A stretch of 64,000 bases of DNA. Source: Lyophyllum atratum. Taxonomy: Eukaryota; Basidiomycota; Agaricomycetes; Agaricales; Lyophyllaceae. Positions 34,001-46,143 of the stretch are shown here, piece after piece. Positions within the stretch are counted from its first letter, which is position 1; each line of letters starts with the position of its first letter. The stretch is taken from the NCBI GenBank assembly GCA_014905825.1, contig JACGCN010000001.1:2666001-2730000 (forward strand), read 5' to 3'. Below the pieces are notes generated by a model that worked only from the letters and a program-made list of their open reading frames with translations, was not told the DNA's origin and searched no databases. The translations under genes and the position numbers were made by a program.

Positions 34001-34305
34001 AATCATACTCACTTCCTCCTTCGACTGCTAGTTTGACCTTCGATATCGTCGTGCCCCAGTCGACAAGTACTCGACATGTAGCTGCTTCTGCCTTCTATCA
34101 CTGCCTGGGTGCGTCTTCATCTCTGCCCTTTGATGTTTTCTCCTATCGCGTGTTTTGGGCTGTATTCCAATCTCGGCGTCTCGCATACTTCACGCTCACT
34201 ATACGGAACTGGACCTTGCCTGCAAATCTAGTCTTAGCCACCAAGGACCTCCTGCGCCTCAAACAGACCGATCCACACGGACAGCTGCTCATCACAGTTA
34301 TATAA
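31084..34305 (+). CDS. REC8: meiotic cohesin kleisin Rec8, frame interrupted
   Basis: Kleisin subunit that closes the cohesin ring in meiosis. The start at 31084 gives MFFSAELLASRDSGFGLLWL, then LPKRSILTADIAQLCDLI and ALRLSSNLLVGVARVYKVKQ, the Rec8/Rad21 N-terminal SMC3-binding domain. The Rec8-like AATLGS insert is present. The centre is acidic and disordered, then comes LLLDARTELTDEEL and VLVDFWQENFKVQVEARTGS. The C-terminal winged helix (AFYHCLVLATKDLLRLKQTD) ends at 34305. Two introns start with GC: 31352-31423 and 32785-32836, both needed to keep conserved residues. The frame loses one base at 31878-31879 (a CC that should read CCC). The junction near 32480-32560 could not be resolved. 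The N-terminal domain matches Rec8 better than mitotic Rad21. Confidence 0.87.
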
Positions 34306-34638
34306 AAAGAAATCGCACCTTCTTTATGCTTTGTATTCATAGACCTCAGTGAAAGGTAGAGTAGACAGAATTATGTAGTGATAGTGATAGTGATATGTAT
34401 GATCAGTGGTAATCGCGCTTTATGATCGGTGTTATTATTGATCGCTGTGGAGTCGCACGACTCGGAGGTTGACATTAATCTACTCTGGACTTACCTTCCT
34501 TTGAATCTACTCTGAGCCAGGACTCCTGGAAGGCCTAAAAACGAGCTGTCCGCCCTCCTGAGATACTCTCGTTTCACCCGTCCATTCGTCTACCCGTCCA
34601 GGCCAACCTACACTTTCCGCTTCCGTACGGTCCACATA
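34306..34638. other. intergenic, IDI1 promoter
   Basis: This 333-bp gap holds the REC8 3' region and the IDI1 promoter. It includes a short imperfect TAGTGA repeat (three copies around 34375-34393). No gene was seen. Confidence 0.45.
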
Positions 34639-35556
<918 letters not shown>

Positions 35557-35808
35557 CGCGAAAGTGCCTGTCGATGTGAGGGGCAATGAGGACCGAAGTT
35601 AAAACTAAAGTTATGCATTATTCACGGAGGCTGGATTGAGGATTGATTTAGACCCCTATTGGATTATTGGATTTTAATTTCGTCTTCCAGTGCTTGTTGT
35701 ACAATGGATACCATTTCTTCTGCCACGGTGCTATCAGGGCTTGCAAATGAAGAACACACATCTGAGCTTGTACAAGTGAACTTCTAGGAGAAAATTTATC
35801 GAGTGTGA

Positions 35809-37184
35809 TCAGGTCTTCAAATCGGGAGGTCCTGTTCCCCGAAAGACCAGTAGTTCCTTGCCAGCGCGAAGCCCAAGCGGACCTCTTCGACCAAGTGGAA
35901 CACCGGTAACGAGATTGAACCCAAGTTCACTGAGAATCTTCAACACATGCATTAGAAAAAATTGAGGCTCCACTTCAGGCCCTGTAAAATTCCCCACTAT
36001 CAACATCACGAGTAATCTCTGAAAACGAAGGGAACTATCGAACCTCCCGTCCCCAGCTTCTTCACTTCGATTACACGCATGTCTTCGCCTATAGGTTCCT
36101 CAGTGATTTTGCGGGGTAGAAAAGCCTTGAGTTGGCTGCCAAGAGTATCGTCGACCACCGTAGGAGGTTTAATGAGTGTGAGTCGTTTCCCTCCTTGGGA
36201 GAAATAAGCCAGGAAGAATTGAGAGGTTCGATCTTCTGAAGTCACTTCGAAGACTAAACGAGGCGACTGTGATGGCTAAGGATGCGAAGATCATCGCGAG
36301 ATATGCGATGGTACGAACCGGGCTGCCTATGTTCATGGAGGTCTGGAAAGAAAATCCCTGGATTTCGAAGTTATTATTGCCGAAGGCGCGAGCAACGAAG
36401 AACGACCTACTCGTCGAGCGAATAAAGTAAATAACTGAACAATAATCCGCCAAGCTCTGTAAATTTGTCATCGTCAATCATGGAACAGATGTGGATATTC
36501 TTACATCGGTGCATTTTGCCCATGGAGTGCCCAGGGGTTATTCCGAAACCTAACAGTCCAGTCGTGCCCATGCTGAGAATCAGATTCGACGCCATCAGGC
36601 CACATGGGTAATATCGAAGCTCTTAATTCTCGCATAGCGGGGTCCATGATGTTCTCTAGTCGTAACTCGTTATTTCCGATGAGTACCATAAACATATGGA
36701 CTAATTTGGAGGACTAATGAGAAGACAGGGAATGGGATGTTAGAGAACGAGACTAACGTGGTCGGAATTCTTCGTGATTATGATCTGATGTGTATCCTCT
36801 AAAGTTATTTGAGTGTAAGCGGGGTCTTGGTACATGTTGACTAGGGTATGCTGCAGGGTATGTTGCCTGACGAGCAAGTCCTTCTGTTCCAGGAGGCGCT
36901 GCCGGCGTCTTTTTCAGGGCGGATTTCAGCGGGACGAAGGGTGCTGCGCCAGGGGTAGTAGCTGTTCTACGATGAGCTTTGGGACGTGGGGTTGCCCCTC
37001 CGGGAGGCGGAGGTATGAATGGGGCTTCTCTGTTCTCCTGCGGGGGCGGCGGGGGTATGTAGGGATTATTAGGATTTTGGGGATAATTGTATTGCGGATA
37101 GCCATTACTGGGCCCAGAGCCCATGTACGGGGGCTGTTGATACACGGGTTGGCCGTAATAAGGATAGTTCCCGTAGGACTGCAT
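35809..37184 (-). CDS. Pro-rich conserved basidiomycete protein, unknown function
   Basis: I do not recognise a named family. The first exon (36758-37184, start ATG at 37184, MQSYGNYPYYGQPVYQQPPY) encodes a Tyr/Pro/Gln-rich N-terminus with poly-Pro and basic patches. After a 57-bp intron (36701-36757) the protein becomes globular: LRASILPMWPDGVESDSQHG, DWTVRFRNNPWALHGQ and, via a GTTCGT intron, RLVFEVTSEDRTSQFFLAYF. The final part reads VEPQFFLMHVLKILSELGFN, then VPLGRRGPLGLRAGKELLVF, ending at 35809. The globular part has the look of a compact alpha/beta domain shared by many mushroom proteins. Six exons are needed and all join in frame. Function is unknown. Confidence 0.7.
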
Positions 37185-37496
37185 GTCGAGGATCAAGGTG
37201 ACGAGGTGAAGGTGAGGCAGATTCTGCCTGAGAGAAGGTCGGTTCAACAACGTGACAGATTTCCTTTTCCAGCAATACGGTCTGCAGCAGGAGTTTCAGC
37301 AGCTATACGACGAGGAAGTAGGGGAAAGGTGCGACGACGACAGCGTGGCCGAGCCTCAGGGCGTGCTCGCCATCGCGCATGTCTGCGAGCCCGCTGACGC
37401 GAAACGTTCAACACTGTTGAACCCACGTGATCCATAAATTTATACATGCATCACCCACCAGACACCTCCGGTTCACCCACGACTTGACATTCTAAC
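37185..37496. other. divergent promoter region
   Basis: This 312-bp region lies between the Pro-rich protein gene (minus) and MPC1 (plus). It holds CG-rich short frames without family signatures. It probably serves as a shared promoter. Confidence 0.45.
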
Positions 37497-38137
37497 ATGT
37501 CTTCTACATTCTTTACATGGCTGCGCTCTCCGGCAGCCCGAGATTACTTCTTCAGTAAGTCAGGACCCTGTCCGCCGTCCATACACAAATTGATTCTCTC
37601 TCTCTTCAGGCACTCATTTCTGGGGACCAGTCAGTACCCGTCACCTTGGAATTTACCCACAACTCACCATCGATAGGTTGCCAACTGGGGTCTGCCCCTA
37701 GCTGCTCTCGCCGACCTCCGTAAGGATGAGGAAGTCATTTCCGGAACAATGACAACAGCCCTTGCATGCTATTCGTGAGTCGGAACAAGTCGCGTGCTGA
37801 GTCTTCCCCGCTAATGATATCTTGTTATTTAGCTTGGTCTTCATGCGTTTTGGTTAGTGACACGAAGCAATCATCAGTGCATTTCTTATACAGCACATAA
37901 TCTCTAGCATGGCGCGTGCAACCACGGAACTACCTATTGTTCGCCTGCCACATGACAAATGCGACGGCCCAGTCAATACAGGACGCTCGATTCGTCAATT
38001 ATTGGTATAATGGAGGACGGGAGACGAAACTGGGGCTGATTGAGGGAGGTGGAGAAGGTGGCGTCCAGGCCCCAGGTAAAGTAACGGAGGCTGTGAAAGC
38101 CGCCCGGGACGAGGCGAAGAAAGTAGCAGATAAATAA
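37497..38137 (+). CDS. MPC1: mitochondrial pyruvate carrier subunit 1
   Basis: Inner-membrane carrier subunit that, with MPC2/3, imports pyruvate into the matrix. Five exons give 141 aa: 37497-37554, 37610-37629, 37677-37774, 37833-37852 and 37908-38137. Two of them are only 20 nt long. The sequence reads [20 protein letters not shown], then [20 protein letters not shown], then [20 protein letters not shown], then [17 protein letters not shown], all family hallmarks. The ~35-residue C-terminal extension is charged. It converges with DNA ligase I, only 74 bp apart. Confidence 0.96.
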
Positions 38138-38211
38138 CGTGGGTCAATGCACATGGAAAGCAACTCATCCTGATAGTAATACAGATATATATACGAATTG
38201 ATATCTAAAGG

Positions 38212-41200
38212 TCACCAAAAGCCATCGTCCCCGTCGCCGCCCCTCTTCTTCCCATTGCCCTGAGCGAGCGCTTGTCGTTCGTACATTTCTGCTATCTGTC
38301 ATTTTCTCAGTTCCATGCAATGCTATGACATGCTATCATCCCACCTGTTCAGGCCCAGTGGCGTCATCAGCCGCTTTGTCGTCTCGTAGTCGGATGAAGC
38401 GAGGGAATCGAAGTGAAATTCCCCTGTCTTCCACCTTTATTTTCTTCAGGTTAGCTGGGCGAAAGTTTGGATTGACAAAACCTACCAGTCCCTGAGCTGC
38501 AGTATACACAGGACTCAAGCTCAGATCTGCGGTCAATACCTCCCAAACAATCTTGGGCTCGAACCAAACGTCCGGCTTTGCCCCACCGATCTTGATGTCG
38601 CCTCGAACTTTGCCCAGCTCTAGCGGCTTTAACGTCTCGTAGTGGGACTGCAATGCTTCTTCGCTGAATCCGGTACCAATTTTGCAGATTGTCTGGTACT
38701 CTTCGGATTCACTGTCATAACAAGCCAGTAGAAAGGCGCCATAAACGTTTGTCCGTTTCCCTTTTCCATAGTATCCACCAACGACGACAAGATCGAGTGA
38801 ATCACCGACGCCCGCCAGGTAGTCCTTCTTCAGCTATCACAGGAACATTGATCAGTACAGCTTTGGGAGCAGAGAGGTGAGGAGGTGTAACCTTTAACCA
38901 GTTAACACTCCGCCGGCTTGGTTCATAGAAACTGGCTTCGCTGTCAAGCATCTTGACCATGAGACCCTCACATCCATCCTTCACACTTTCTTCAAGGAAT
39001 ATTTGGATCTCTTCCGTAGTCTCGCTGTCGGATGACTTGGCGAAATCAAATTCTCCTGGGACAAGTGCGAAATGTTCCCGCAATAGCTTCCGCCGTTCGA
39101 AAAGCGATTTTTGAAGTAAAGGCTAAGTATGGGATAGAGGCTTAGGCAGTGAATGATGTGGAGGTTGAATTAACGCGCCTCTCCATTGATATATAATAGA
39201 TCAAAAGCAAAGAGGCAGACGCGCACTTGAATGTCTTCGACCTTGACATCTTTGCGTTTCCGCCGACTGAGCTCTTGGAATGGCATCAGTTTTCCAGTCG
39301 TCCGGTCAATGGCAACAGCTTCAGCGTCCAAGACAAATGACTTTGTGGAGTCCCTGATACACTACACAGGATATCAGAGAACACGAAAATAATCAGGTTT
39401 GTGAAACTGACCTTGGGTAGTTGCTCGACCAGATCCGGATACTTTTTGCTCATGTCCTCCGAGTTTCGACTGAAAACAGCCACAGTTCCGTCATCCAGTT
39501 TATGGACCTATAATGTGACTTATGTTCATGTCCAACATTGGCCAATAGATGCCCACCAACCTGGGCACGTTCCCCGTCATACTTGTATTCGCAAGTAAAT
39601 CGCTTATTCTCGAACCGGTCAAGAACCTCGCCAATAGCCTTGGTCGGTTTGGCAAGCATGGGTTTGAGTGGTACACCAGGAGTGAGCTTGCAGTGTTCGC
39701 GTAGACCATCAATGCCATGTGTAAGTAAGGCGGGAATAACTTCCTCATACGAAGGCAATTCGCTAAATGAAAAATATGAGCACGATGAGTTGCCAACATA
39801 GAGGCACTGTTGACCTATAAACTGATTTGATGATATTAGATCCTTCTTCAAGTCTGGCCGCCAATTTCTCCTGGCTCCATTTCTTAGGGGCTAAAAACCG
39901 ACGGGTTAGTAGTCAAAAGGGACACTGACTCTAAGAAAGCAAACCTCGCTCTTTCTCAGCAAGAACAGCGGCATGAGCCACCGCCACCAGTACAGAGCGT
40001 TCAGCATTGCCAATTCTGAGCTTGCCTTCCAGACTCCGTACAATGTACTTGGCCTCGAAGTCTTGGCAGGCAGCAAGCAGTTTTGTGATGATGGACACTT
40101 TCTTTGCTTGCGACTAGGTAAAAAGAAGTGAGAGATTATACAGGCGCAGGCGGATGATACTGACCGAGTTGCCTGTCGTGAGAGCAATCTCTTTCAGATT
40201 CTGAAATACGAATGGGATTGTCAAAGGTTTAGGCTTGAAGAGGGTCTTTTGGCTGTTTTTTGAATTCTAAAGAATCACGTCACTTATATGTTGCATCCAT
40301 GGGTGACGAACTGCTTACCATCGCCACGAGTCCCAGGTCACCTTCCCTTTGAAGGTCAGCCTTGATAACTGGGACGCTTCTTCCTGTGGACTCTCCAATC
40401 GCTTTGATCAACAAGCTCTCTCCGATTCCAAGTTCTATCCCGATATAATCTGGACTCAACTATTTGTCGGGTAAGACATTGCCATAGCCTGAGTAGATGT
40501 AAAATATGTTCACCCGGTTGATACACAAGTACACGGCTTGCAGAAGAGACTTGGCGTCTCCTTTGGCGCTTCTTTGGATAATGAGGAGTAAAAGAGATGT
40601 AAGGAAGGCAGTTTTCTCTAGCCGCTTTGTCGTGGCTTCGATGTGAGCAAACGTCTTCGCGAGAGCTGCATATGGTACACTGTTAACGGGTTAGTTGCAG
40701 AATTTTGTTTCAAGTAGGGAAGAAACGAACGGGGCGCCAACTTTCCAACCACCCTTGATATCAACACTATCTCTCTTTGATAAAGCTGCTTCAGCACTAA
40801 GCCCCCATATGTGAGTCTTCGTTAGCCGGCATTGCGAGAACACCGAAACTGACCTTTTCGACGCGACTTGCGGGGAAGCATCCACAAGTTCGTCCTCAGA
40901 GTCAATCCGGTCCACTTCATCTTCGCCTTCGTCCGCATCGTCGCCACTACTCGCAGCTGCGGCCGTGGCTTCTGCCTCTACCGTTGTCCGTGTCTCACCT
41001 ATGTCGGTTGCTTTGGCCTTGCCTCTGGACTTGGGTGAGCGCGTCGTTTCGGATGCAGATGGAGGAGTAAGTGTTGGCGGTTCAGGGGATGTACCTGGTA
41101 CGCTTTCTGTAGACGGTTCATAATCAGAATTACAGAAAATGTGTTTGCGACGTACCGGGTCCAGCGCTGTTCGCGGTTTCACTCTCGTCATCCGAATCTA

Positions 41201-41614
41201 TGATTCTCCTCTTCTTGAACCTTACTTGTTCTACAGAAATATCAGTAGGAATCCACGATATCATCAGGGCAAATTCACCATCGAAAGCTGGTACTTCCTT
41301 CCGTTTTGAGGTTTCCTTCCGTTTTGAGGTTTCGACTGTCATAGTTGGAGGTTTACACAATGGGATGAGCGACATGATACGCGTACCTATAACAGGCTTT
41401 TCCATGTCCATGTTATCTTCATCCTTAACGGCAACCTTCTGCTCCTGTTGCTTCTTCTTGCCTCCCCACATCTCTTTGAGGCTTGATTGGCCAAGTGGTG
41501 GCTTCACGGAGGGCGGCATTTGGAAGAATTTGCCTGCAATTGTATGTTAGCACCAAGTGGGATGGAGATACGCGTCTGCCGAACAGACTGACCGAGAGTT
41601 TGTTGACGACCCAT
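38212..41614 (-). CDS. CDC9: ATP-dependent DNA ligase I
   Basis: Seals nicks in lagging-strand synthesis and excision repair. The start at 41614 gives [11 protein letters not shown], a textbook PCNA-interacting box (QxxLxxFF), partly in a 22-nt first exon (41593-41614). A disordered, acidic and Lys-rich N-terminus follows. The adenylation domain has the active-site Lys in [11 protein letters not shown], followed by [27 protein letters not shown] and [12 protein letters not shown]. The C-terminal oligonucleotide-binding part has [20 protein letters not shown], and [20 protein letters not shown] is near the end. The last exon encodes [16 protein letters not shown] and stops at 38212. No frame break was found. 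An 18-bp tandem duplication at 41295-41330 doubles ETSKRK in the linker. Confidence 0.96.
41295..41330. repeat. 18-bp perfect tandem duplication
   Basis: Two head-to-tail copies of TTCCTTCCGTTTTGAGGT sit in the DNA ligase I linker. On the coding strand they double the hexapeptide ETSKRK without shifting the frame. Confidence 0.85.
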
Positions 41615-42260
41615 GGAAATGGATGATAGACGCGCCAGCACAACGCGAGTGACAAACATGCATCAATACCGCGTCGCGTCGAGCATCAAAATCTCGCACT
41701 CATGCATAAAACGTCGCACGTGGTGTGCACCGACCTACATAGTCCAATTCGGATAAGTCAGAGCTGGACCTTTCATAGATGCACTCAATACATCTGCTTA
41801 GATACTTCGAAATTGCAGACGAACAACTCATCTCTCGAACTATGCAATATAAGTTAACAGTACCGCTGTCTACTGGATATTGAACGATTCAGAGGTAAGC
41901 CGCCATGGAGCGCCATGGTATTCGTGCATAGACGAAATATACGGAAGTTCCAATTGCCATGTACCAATGACAGCCATGCTGTTTTTGCCCAAGGGGCTCC
42001 TGAGTTGTCAAGCTGGCTCCATGAGGACCAGCTCATTATCTAGGACGGTCACATCGTTGCTCCTCGCCATAGCAAGAAATACATTACATAGTACACGGAC
42101 TAAAGCAGACTCCTTCGGACTTTTGATCGGCAAGGGCCGAAATGCACTATACAGTTTTTGATGAATGTGGCTTTCCCAGACTGCAAACAAGTGTCAACAA
42201 CCGAAAGTTTCTGTAGGCCCAGGACTCCTCACCGCCCCCAGCGTCCTCAAGATCACCAAC
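41615..42260. other. divergent intergenic region
   Basis: This 646-bp region separates DNA ligase I (minus) from RPS11 (plus). It holds both promoters. Small open frames (for example 41880-42161) lack codon or family support. No element was recognised beyond C-rich sequence close to the RPS11 start. Confidence 0.5.
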
Positions 42261-42990
42261 ATGGCCGAACAAGTACGTGATCGATGCATCCACAGAAATG
42301 CAGGTCGTCTAACTTGAAATGTGAAGATCGAAAAGGCATTCCAAAAACAGGACATCTTCCAGAACACCAAAGCGCGTGGTGCGTTACCTCTCCTGTTTCA
42401 AGTGGACTTTGCTTATCGCTTGACTTGGGAGATTAGTTGGAAAGAAGGTCACGAAGGAGAAGCGGTGGTACAAGGATGTCGGCCTTGGATTCAAGACTCC
42501 TCTAGAAGCCATTAACGGCACATACGTTGGTGCGCCGCCCATCAGTAAATGCAATATCTGGTTTAATCTAACTTGGAGGCAGACAAGAAGTGCCCGTTCA
42601 CGAGTGAAGTCTCGATCCGTGGCCGCATCCTGGCTGGCAAGGTCATCTCCACTAAAATGAACCGCACGATCATCATCCGAAGGAACTACCTTCACTACAT
42701 CCCCAAATACAGTATGTGGGCTAGGTCTACTGACAGAAATGAAGGCTGACTATGGACCAAGACCGTTACGAAAAGAGGCATAAGAACCTCGCTGCACACG
42801 TGTCTCCCGCATTCCGTGTTGAGGTTGGGGACTCTGTGACTGTCGGTGCGTACTTATGGTCAGGGACGGGATGTGGGTGCTAACAAGTATGTATACAGGG
42901 CAATGTCGGCCTCTGTCGAAGACTGTGCGGTTCAACGTGCTACGGGTATCGAAGAACAGGGCAGCGGCCAAGGCGTTTGGCAAGTTCTGA
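42261..42990 (+). CDS. RPS11: 40S ribosomal protein S11 (uS17)
   Basis: Component of the small cytosolic ribosomal subunit. Six exons give 153 aa: 42261-42272, 42327-42378, 42437-42529, 42583-42711, 42762-42845 and 42899-42990. The first exon holds just four codons (MAEQ). The sequence includes [56 protein letters not shown] and [20 protein letters not shown], all strongly conserved, and ends AAAKAFGKF. It is the most certain gene of the window. Confidence 0.98.
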
Positions 42991-43302
42991 GCGTAGATAC
43001 GTAGTGCTGTTGTAGTATATGGCAACGGATATGTTGGCTCGCTGCCAAGAAATGGTCGTAAGCAGAGTACATAAACAAGAGGCAACAAGAGTGGGGATGA
43101 TGATTGTTGTTAACTGGCTCGTAACTCGTAAGCTGTAAACGCTGTACCGACCAAGTCTCCTCCGAGTCTTGTCTCCGTCGCCACCCCCAGCGTCTGTCTC
43201 CTCCCCTTCTCCAAGCTGGCTCCCACTCTTCTCTCCGTCTTCACCTCCAGGCTCTCAAAGTCCAGGCCCCAGTCTCCCCATCCAGGCTCACAGGCCGCCC
43301 AG
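42991..43302. other. intergenic, PPZ promoter
   Basis: This 312-bp gap separates two plus-strand genes. From about 43155 to 43300 it is strongly C/T-rich, which fits a basidiomycete 5' leader. No gene was seen. Confidence 0.45.
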
Positions 43303-44925
43303 ATGGGCCAGCAACCGTCCAAGAAGGCGAAGAAGGGCGCAAAAGACAAGGACAGAGATCCAACCACAGACTCGCCGCCCCCCGACCCCGCCCTCGACGA
43401 CCCCACCGACCAACATGACACCCCCCAGTCCACTCTCTCACGCGCCACCGCCTCTGACTCCACCTCCAACGGCACACCCACCATCAGCGTCTCTGACCCC
43501 CAGGGCACTGTCGTTCCGTCCGCAGCAAGTTCCCGGATACATGGCTCGCCCTATCCTCCAAAGCCTCCTATTGATACATCTCCGAGCCTCTCTGCGTCTT
43601 CACCGCCATCCCCCCTTGCCTCCCCCAAGCCAGCCCCAGTTCCTCTTGACATTCCGGTTACCCAGACCATCCTTTCTAACGCGACACCGTTCACTCCGGG
43701 ATCCACTACTAGCAGTGGCGCCCAAGGAGAATCATTCGGGAACGGCAGTTCGAAGGAGAAGCTGAAGCAATTTGACATTGATGACATGATTCAACGTCTC
43801 CTAGACGTAGGCTATACGGGCAAAGTCAGCAAATCCCTATGTCTCAAAAACACAGAAATCACGGCCATCTGTCTGGCGGCGCGCGACGTCTTCCTCAGCC
43901 AACCGACACTCGTCGAACTCTCACCCCCAGTCAAGATTGTCGGCGATGTACACGGACAGTATTCGGACCTCATCCGGTTATTCGAAATGTGTGGCTTCCC
44001 CCCAGCTGCAAACTACCTTTTTCTCGGCGACTACGTCGACCGGGGAAAGCAGAGCCTCGAAACCATCCTCCTCCTCTTGTGCTACAAAATAAAGTATCCG
44101 GAAAACTTCTTCCTCTTGCGAGGGAATCACGAATGCGCTAATGTTACCAGAGGTATGATGCGATCATGTCATTACGGGACGATACTCACCTGGAGTTCTA
44201 GTTTATGGTTTTTATGACGAATGCAAACGACGGTGTAATATCAAGACGTGGAAAACATTTATCGACGTCTTCAACTGCCTCCCCATTGCCGCTATTGTGG
44301 CTTCCAAGATTTTCTGTGTGCATGGCGGCCTCTCTCCGTCACTTCATTCCATGGACGACATCAAACGAATCCAACGACCTACAGATGTGCCCGACTTTGG
44401 CCTTCTCAACGACCTTCTATGGTCTGATCCATCAGACACAGCGTTGGACTGGGAAGACAACGAGCGGGGAGTCAGCTATTGTTTTGGCAAGGCGATTATC
44501 AACGAGTTCTTAGTGCGGTACGATATGGACCTAATATGCAGGGCGCATATGGTTGTGGAGGATGGGTATGAGTTCTGGAATGACCGGACTTTGGTGACTG
44601 TTTTCAGTGCACCTAATTATTGCGGCGGTAAGTCTGCACGTTCACTTTCCAACGATCATCCTGACGCCTGTATTAGAGTTCGACAACTATGGGGCATGCA
44701 TGAGGTCTATTCCTATTTAACTTGTGATTTGGCATTGATCCTGATTACTCTGTCATTCTAGTGTTTCCGAAGATCTGTTATGCGCGTTTGAACTCCTGAA
44801 GCCCTTGGACGGTGCTGCGCTACGCAAGGAGATGACGAAGGCGAAACGGAAAAGGTGAGCTTAATTAGATCATATGACACGTCTTCCAACCTGACTTCGT
44901 GTTCAGTTTAATGCAGACCGCGTAA
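43303..44925 (+). CDS. PPZ1: PPZ-type Ser/Thr protein phosphatase
   Basis: PP1-like phosphatase with a long N-terminal extension. In yeast, Ppz1 regulates K+ transport, salt tolerance and cell-wall integrity. The start at 43303 gives [17 protein letters not shown], with Gly-2 suited to N-myristoylation, then about 140 Ser/Thr/Pro-rich residues. The catalytic domain starts at [18 protein letters not shown] and contains all metal motifs: [33 protein letters not shown] and the later [28 protein letters not shown]. Five exons join in frame (the later introns start at 44154 and 44629 and follow the CMS and KRK codons). The protein ends KRKSLMQTA. The Ser-rich extension plus PP1-like core separates it from plain PP1. 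Confidence 0.94.
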
Positions 44926-45408
44926 TAATCAGGGAAGGTCCACGCCACGCCAAGGAAACACTTTACTAGAAGTGTGCTCGACACTCATTTCGTGGTCCAC
45001 CGAACTGCTTGGAAAGCAGGAAAGTGTGCCGTAGAAAGGGGCAAAATCTTACCAATCACGACCGTTTGTTCTGGGGCATGGGCACTGCAAGCTGAAGAAC
45101 GGGCTTCTCCGCTATTTTTTATTATTGTTTGATTCACCGTCTCGTGGTGCCATGGCACATTCCTTTCGAGTTCTGGACTTGTAACCATATATTTTTTCCT
45201 CTCTTGACGCGCCCACTCGTACGTCATACTATATCGGGTCTCTCATTCATTTTCTGTGTTGCTATCTAACGACTCTTTGGCCGCTGTCCCCTCTCATTAT
45301 ATTGTTCATGGCAAATCATAAACTTTAACGAAGTACATCATAATCCCTTGTTGCCCGAAATCCAAGCATATTTAATACATGCATTCGTGATACCTGCTTT
45401 CGATCTGT
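44926..45408. other. intergenic, nothing recognised
   Basis: This 483-bp stretch after the PPZ stop codon has no frame with a family signature, no strong repeat and no tRNA-like structure. Confidence 0.45.
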
Positions 45409-45701
45409 CTATTCGAGCGACAGGATGTACTTCTCGTTCACGTCATCTAAGTTAAGCGCGACGAGACCGGCGATGGTGGGGTGGCCTGCGAAATGTATGG
45501 CAACCTGCTAGTGATATGGGCAGCAATACTACACCAAGATATAGTTGTACGAGTTACAAGCGTATCAAACACGGCAGAGAGGTAAGGCACAGCGCCAAGG
45601 AGAGGACCGTGCAAGCACACAGTCGCTTGGAAATATCCGAGTTTCCAAGACAAGGAGAGTGTACGAGAGTTCCAGATAGGTAGCCTGGATCCGAGTGGCA
45701 T
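45409..45701 (-). CDS. small orphan frame or 3' remnant
   Basis: I do not recognise this protein. Two exons, 45558-45701 and 45409-45504, join at a consensus 53-bp intron (45505-45557) into 79 aa. It starts MPLGSRLPIWNSRTLSLSWK, continues TVCLHGPLLGAVPYLSAVFD, and ends HPTIAGLVALNLDDVNEKYI with LSLE. The composition and clean splice look coding. Its abrupt start and the lack of a clear upstream exon suggest either a short gene or the C-terminal remnant of a longer one. An acceptor-like TTGTAG just upstream could join it to sequence between 45730 and 46010, but no convincing partner exon was found. Confidence 0.35.
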
Positions 45702-46143
45702 CAACGCGTAGCACTACAACTGATGCCACGACGGCTGGGCACGTCAGTAAACCTATAGATCGAGTCATACCAGATGACTTGAGAGCAGCCAAGGCCGTCG
45801 GGGGGCGTCAAGCTCGGATATGCCACTGGCTCGTCGACAACGTCATTCAACACCCAGCACCCAGCAGGTGCAGGATATAGTAGCCGAACACCTGTGCACC
45901 GATCTGTGTTGTGCGCAGGATTCATTGACCCGGGTGGATGGAACCGGCAATAATTGACTCCAGTCGTGATGAAGTTAGCATGATGCCCGCAGGAGTTAAT
46001 TTGCATACGTTCGTTCGAAAGAGATCATGAAAAACGTGAAGGAGCGAAAGCATCTGTTATCAATTAGCAGGGTATAGATAATTTCTAGGATTGACCCGGA
46101 GCATTATTCGTCTTTCTAACGGTTTCATGAGGGTGGTTTAAAC
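45702..46143. other. intergenic, nothing certain
   Basis: This stretch lies between the small orphan frame and the transporter stop codon. A minus-strand open frame (45701-46006) exists but shows no family signature. It could hold an upstream exon of the orphan. Confidence 0.35.

Noticed and set aside
43169..43765. A 198-aa Pro-rich frame overlapping the PPZ N-terminus
   Set aside because: It is another frame of the Ser/Pro-rich extension and has no splice or family support.
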